Below are positions 59,921 to 64,000 of a stretch of 64,000 nt of DNA, piece by piece. The translations under genes and the position numbers were made by a program. The notes under the pieces are model-generated. The model saw only the letters and a list, made by a program, of their open reading frames with translations, was not told the origin of the DNA and did not search any database. The stretch is from Siphonodentalium dalli (lineage: Eukaryota > Mollusca > Scaphopoda > Gadilida > Siphonodentaliidae): positions 241,347,530-241,411,529 of the forward strand of contig CP136065.1 of assembly GCA_032622095.1 (NCBI GenBank), given 5' to 3'. Position 1 is the first letter of the stretch. Every line of letters begins with the position of its first letter.

Positions 59921-60176
59921 TTAACCCTTTACCCAACAGAACGGCCCTGTGCCAATGCATTCTCTATGGTCGACTCGCATATATAAGAGAATGCATTGGC
60001 TTAACACATATTAAAAATGATCAAATTGTCAAAGAATGTAGAAAATATTATAAGAAAAAATGGTAAAAAGTGTTAAAAAAATATTTTTTTAGGCCAATGC
60101 ATTCTCTTATATATGCGAGGCGACCTATAGTCGACTCGCATATATAAGAGAATGCATTGGCACAGGGCATAAGCCC
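59921..60176 (-). mobile_element. Type A TTAA element, copy 10 (right end lost)
   Basis: TTAA and the short left side are intact. The first hairpin is rearranged: CATTCTCTATGGTCGACTC lacks the inner part of one arm. The second hairpin is intact. The element breaks off after CACAGGGCATAA. It lies only about 100 bp from copy 9. Confidence 0.85.
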
Positions 60177-60236
60177 AGAAAAAAACGAGGTAAAAGGGCC
60201 ACAACATGATAATTATACCCACCGGACTCCGATGAA

Positions 60237-60300
60237 CATGATGGACACGTTGAACACGATGAACACGATGAACACGATGAACATGATGGATACGATTAGC
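60237..60300 (+). repeat. 9-bp microsatellite
   Basis: Several copies of ACACGATGA with GATGGA and CATGAT variants. Confidence 0.9.
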
Positions 60301-60435
60301 ATCTGACATGGTGGTACCTATAACTTTTGCCAAAATAAGAAATTCCTCGAAATATAATTTGTTTCTGGCATGCCAGATTATAAAACATTCATGGATCCAT
60401 TTGAAACATTGCTTCAGTTTGGGGCAGGTAAGTTA

Positions 60436-60763
60436 AAGACATATTATGGGCTTGTTCGGGTGCTTGAAATTGATAAGTTAATATTTAGGCGCTATGCCAA
60501 ATGGATGAAGGTAGCATTCTATTAACATCGTCTGCTCAATTGTAAATATTTACTTCTCAATTCGGGACCCAACTTTATATCGGCGATACACTACTAAAAC
60601 GATTTCGCCATCGGGAGTCACTCGGCTGCATTTACAAATGTATAGTTAATATATATAAGAATGACGGTGTGTGTTGTCAATTTGTATATATAATATTTGT
60701 AAAAATAACTACTTTGAGCAAGAATATTCTCCATTTCTATTTAATTGATCACCATACCGGATC
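60436..60763 (+). repeat. Family R dispersed repeat, copy 2
   Basis: It is collinear with 22541-22892, with scattered substitutions and indels. Both copies end at GATCACCATACCGGA, which may be the true element end. Confidence 0.75.
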
Positions 60764-60767
60764 ACTC

Positions 60768-61190
60768 TAAGGCTACGTTCATACGCTGGCAAGTTTGCAC
60801 GGTATGTTTTTGCGGGTATTTCTTCATAGAAAACCACATGGTGCCAGAATGTGAACGGAACCGTGCACATAACATGCATCTTTACCAAAGTGAAAGACAT
60901 GAGAAGTAACATTTATCTAATTCCACTTGTAACAGTGCTATTGGAATTTGCCTTCAAATACCTGTGTGATTTATTCTTGCGAGATAATTGCATATGATAT
61001 TTACAGGCAAATTCCGGTAGCATCGTTACTAGTGGAACTTCAGAGATTTTACTTCGCACGTAGTTAGCTGTGGCATAGATGCACTTTATGTGCTTGTTTC
61101 CGTTCATATTATGGCACCATATCGTTTTCTACGACAAAATGCCTGCAAACCATATCGTGCAAACTTGTCAGTGTATGAACGTGCCCTAAA
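60768..61190. mobile_element. Inverted-repeat element with TAAGGCTACGTTCATAC ends
   Basis: The left arm contains TACGTTCATACGCTGGCAAG, TTTGCACGGTATG and ACATGGTGCCAGAATGTG. These are mirrored at the right, ending GTATGAACGTGCCCTAA. It starts five bases after the end of the family R copy. No coding sequence is seen. Confidence 0.8.
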
Positions 61191-61744
61191 CCGCGTTGAG
61201 TAAAATTTTACCCAACACAATGGTGCATACAGCACCACGCGAACGTCGGGTAAATTACACCCAACACAATGGTGCATACAGCACCACGCGATCGTCGGGT
61301 AAATTTTACCCAATACAATGGTGCATACAGCACCACGCGAACGTCGGGTAAATTTTACCAAATTGTGGGCACTTTTTTTGCTCAACGCATGGTAATAATT
61401 TACCCAATATTAATTTCTCTTCTTGCATTGGGCGATTTTTTGTACCCAGACATTAATACTGGGCAAATTGTGATACCCTGCGTTGAACAAAAACATTGTC
61501 CAACATTGGGTAAAATTTACCTAACGTTCGCGTCATGCTATATATGCACCATTGTGTCTGGTAAAATTTACCTAACGTTCGCGTCATGCTATATATGCAC
61601 CATTTTGTCTGGTAAAATTTACCTATAACGTTCGCGTCATGCTATATATGCACCATTTTGTCTGGTAAAATTTACCTAACGTTCGCGTCATGCTATATAT
61701 ATGCACCATTTTGTCTGGTAAAAGTTTACCCAACGCGATTTAGA
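61191..61744. mobile_element. Inverted-repeat element whose arms are tandem arrays
   Basis: The left arm has three copies of a unit containing ACAATGGTGCATACAGCACC, CACGCGA and CGTCGGGTAAAT. The right arm has four inverted copies with AACGTTCGCGTCATGC, TATATATGCACCATT and GTCTGGTAAA. Both termini carry TTTACCCAACGCG or its complement. The open frames across it are artefacts. Confidence 0.85.
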
Positions 61745-62358
61745 ATAAAATTCACAGCTCTATTTCAAATTGAGACAATATGATTTCTTGTCGGCATGAT
61801 ATATATGGAAGAAAGAGACGAGGGATATGACAATTATCTCCAACAACAGCTGCTGTACAATACTGTCCGTCCGTCATCTCTCATGCTTCGGGTGTTAACG
61901 GATGCGCCAGTCTACGCGACTGATTATGACTCGCTGTCGTACATGTAGAAGTGATCATAGGAGACATTGTACACGAACTACAGACATTTGACGAGCAACA
62001 CATTGAGAGAATTGGATTTAATGTTTTGACAGCTGTATTTTATTTGCTTTAGAATTACCCAGTTTGGTTTACCGGCTAACGACATGCGTTTTCTTCATTG
62101 CGATGTAGCGTCGAGACCGAATTTATCACCAACATATGAAATTATTATCAAGTGTGTGCTCGAGCCAGTTGTCGTAGATATATGGTGTTGAAAAATGGAC
62201 GTCGAACGAGTAGACTATAGTACTCCTTTGGGCAGGCAATCGTGTCTCAAGTGATTATCCATACACATTTTCGTGGGATAAACTAATTCCTTGCAATAAT
62301 ATGGTCTGCTTTATCCAATGTTCTGATGTATATTCAATTGCCTCAAACTCACAGCTGT
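61745..62358. other. gene-less stretch
   Basis: No exon, RNA gene or repeat family recognised. Confidence 0.5.
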
Positions 62359-62763
62359 TTAACCCTTTACCCAACAGAACGGCCCTGTGCCAATGCATTC
62401 TCTTATATATGCGAGTCGACCATAGGTCGCCTCGAATATATAAGAGAATGCATTGGCTTAACATATTAAAAATGATAAAAATGTAAGAAAAAATTATAAA
62501 ATTGTTGTAAGAAAAAATGGTAAAAAGTGTTAAAAAAAAGGGCCAATGCATTCTCTTATATATGCGAGGCGACCTATGGTCGACTCGCATATATAAGAGA
62601 ATGCATTGGCACAGGGCATAACTGTAACCATCACAATGTGGTCAATGAACCGGTTCCAATGATATCCATATTTGTATGGTGTTATTGAGACAGACCGAAG
62701 ATATTTTAGGCTGTTGAAGCTTTATTTGGGCGTTTTTGGCCGGTTTGTTGGGTAAAGGGTTAA
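62359..62763 (-). mobile_element. Type A TTAA element, copy 11
   Basis: TTAA flanks, both ends and both hairpins are present, with the long flank at the right. The spacer is shorter than in other copies. One arm has TCGAATATA for TCGCATATA. Confidence 0.9.
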
Positions 62764-64000
62764 ACGACACACCCTTGGTTAATCTCAAATTACGTTATAT
62801 CATTATTATATATATATGTGTACCTGTGTACCGGAAAAAAACCCCTGCCAATATACTTTGTCAATCGTTAGATCATGCCATGAATATCTACTCTATATAT
62901 AGTTACTCCATCAGTTAAAAACCTGGGAACTCTTTGATGTTGTGACATGGTACAGTCTGGACATGGTAGTGTTTAAAATTGAAGAAAAAAACAGTGCAGA
63001 TAATATATTTATTATTTAATACCTGTTCTTTAATAATGCATTTCACTGCATATATGACAGTTCCAATTCGAAACTGCACGATTTAATTGACGTTGTGCTG
63101 CTTTGTGTGCGAGCTTACAATCATGAAATTTATCCCGGGTAAATTAATAACATTTTTACTGCGATATCGGCTCACAAAAACATGCAATCTCGAGATGGGA
63201 CCCCTACTATGAAGTAGATTATTGAGGAACAAGTGTTAACAAAGAAATATATTCCCTGCCCAGTTTGTTCAATGTTATGAAGTTCCCTGCCAGAACGGGT
63301 CAGAATATACGTCATAAACCCCGGAAACTGCTAACTTTTTCACGTTTTGAGATATAAATCCAGGATCCACTGTCGATTTGAAACCATTTGATAGAATTCC
63401 CAATTTTCAGCTTACCATACAAAAGAAAATGAAAATTACTTACAAAATCACCCAATCATATCACACAGGCATGTCGAAACCCCAAAACAATAAGCCAGAA
63501 GTAATACATAAAAAAACGACAACACAATCTTTTAATCAAGTAACGCTCTTTATTGTCCACGCTTTTGGGCCAAGGTCCCGGCTGTTCAACGGGTGCTCTT
63601 TATATAATTTAGAATTCAAAGGCGTTGAAAAAAAAACATTTTCAAAGTCGATATCTGGCCATGAAAAGCTCATATTAATGGATTAATGAGTCGTATCTTA
63701 CTATGTTATGGATAGAAAACGTAACAATTGTTGTATATATGTTATTAAGAAACAGGTATTAACTAAACATATATTATTAAGAAACAGGTATTAACTGAAA
63801 ATATATTATTAAGACACAGGTATTAACTCAGTCTAATAAAAACCAGACCGTGTTTCATTTCAATCAACTGGTAATATGATGATACGTAAACGTAATTTGC
63901 GCCCGCTTGTTAATCTTTCGTAGGATTTGATGATTAATTAACCATAATTACAAAAATCATACCGGTATATGTAAATGATCATACACTCAATAAAATTTTC
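62764..64000. other. gene-less stretch with family K fragment and a small tandem array
   Basis: GATCATGCCATGAATATC at about 62872 begins a family K fragment. Three copies of a unit of about 33 bp with AAGAAACAGGTATTAACT and ATATATTATT lie at about 63738-63830. The 102-codon frame at 63378 shows no recognisable domain. Confidence 0.5.

Overview
The window looks like AT-rich nuclear DNA from an invertebrate animal: intron-bearing, dense in dispersed transposon remnants, and with no bacterial gene organisation. Nearly all long open frames are repeat artefacts, because the palindromic repeats below are free of stop codons in several frames. I cannot name the species. A meteorin-family gene together with many tRNA-like, piggyBac-like and hAT-like repeats suggests a marine deuterostome or lophotrochozoan, but that is inference.

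One real gene is supported: a meteorin/meteorin-like gene on the + strand, with three coding exons at 5001-5410, 10544-10600 and 11966-12273 (stop TGA at 12271). The exons join in phase. They give nine cysteines in the meteorin order and the family landmarks CxPCS...CxSDF, RCGV...FLFxG and LGCAP. The signal-peptide exon must lie upstream of 5001 and was not found. It would supply the tenth cysteine and probably a Trp codon split TG|G at the junction. The gene codes for a predicted secreted neurotrophic or cytokine-like factor.

The rest is a repeat landscape. (1) A family with TTAA target sites and CCCTTTACCCAACA ends (type A, 11 copies) and a second TTAA family with CCCTTTCATGAC-like ends (type B, 4 copies) look like non-autonomous piggyBac-type elements. 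(2) A third family has TGTGACCC ends (type C, 2 copies). Types A, B and C all carry the same pair of long hairpins in inverted orientation around an AT-rich spacer. (3) There are hAT-like foldback elements with CAAGCC ends and 8-bp target duplications (five copies). (4) Elements with TTAAAGGTACT ends occur five times, clustered at 52.4-54.8 kb. (5) Several single or few-copy inverted-repeat elements are present. (6) Three tRNA-derived SINE-like segments are visible. (7) Satellite arrays include a 38-bp unit repeated about 24 times, a 25-bp unit repeated about 19 times and a 34-bp unit repeated 5 times.

Layout: 1-5 kb upstream region and intron 1; 5-12.3 kb meteorin gene with repeat-filled introns; 12.3-64 kb intergenic DNA with no gene I can support. 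The most unusual signal is the twin-hairpin module shared by three families with different ends. Its single stem mismatch is always in the same place, and two stem base pairs are exchanged in a compensated way between families.
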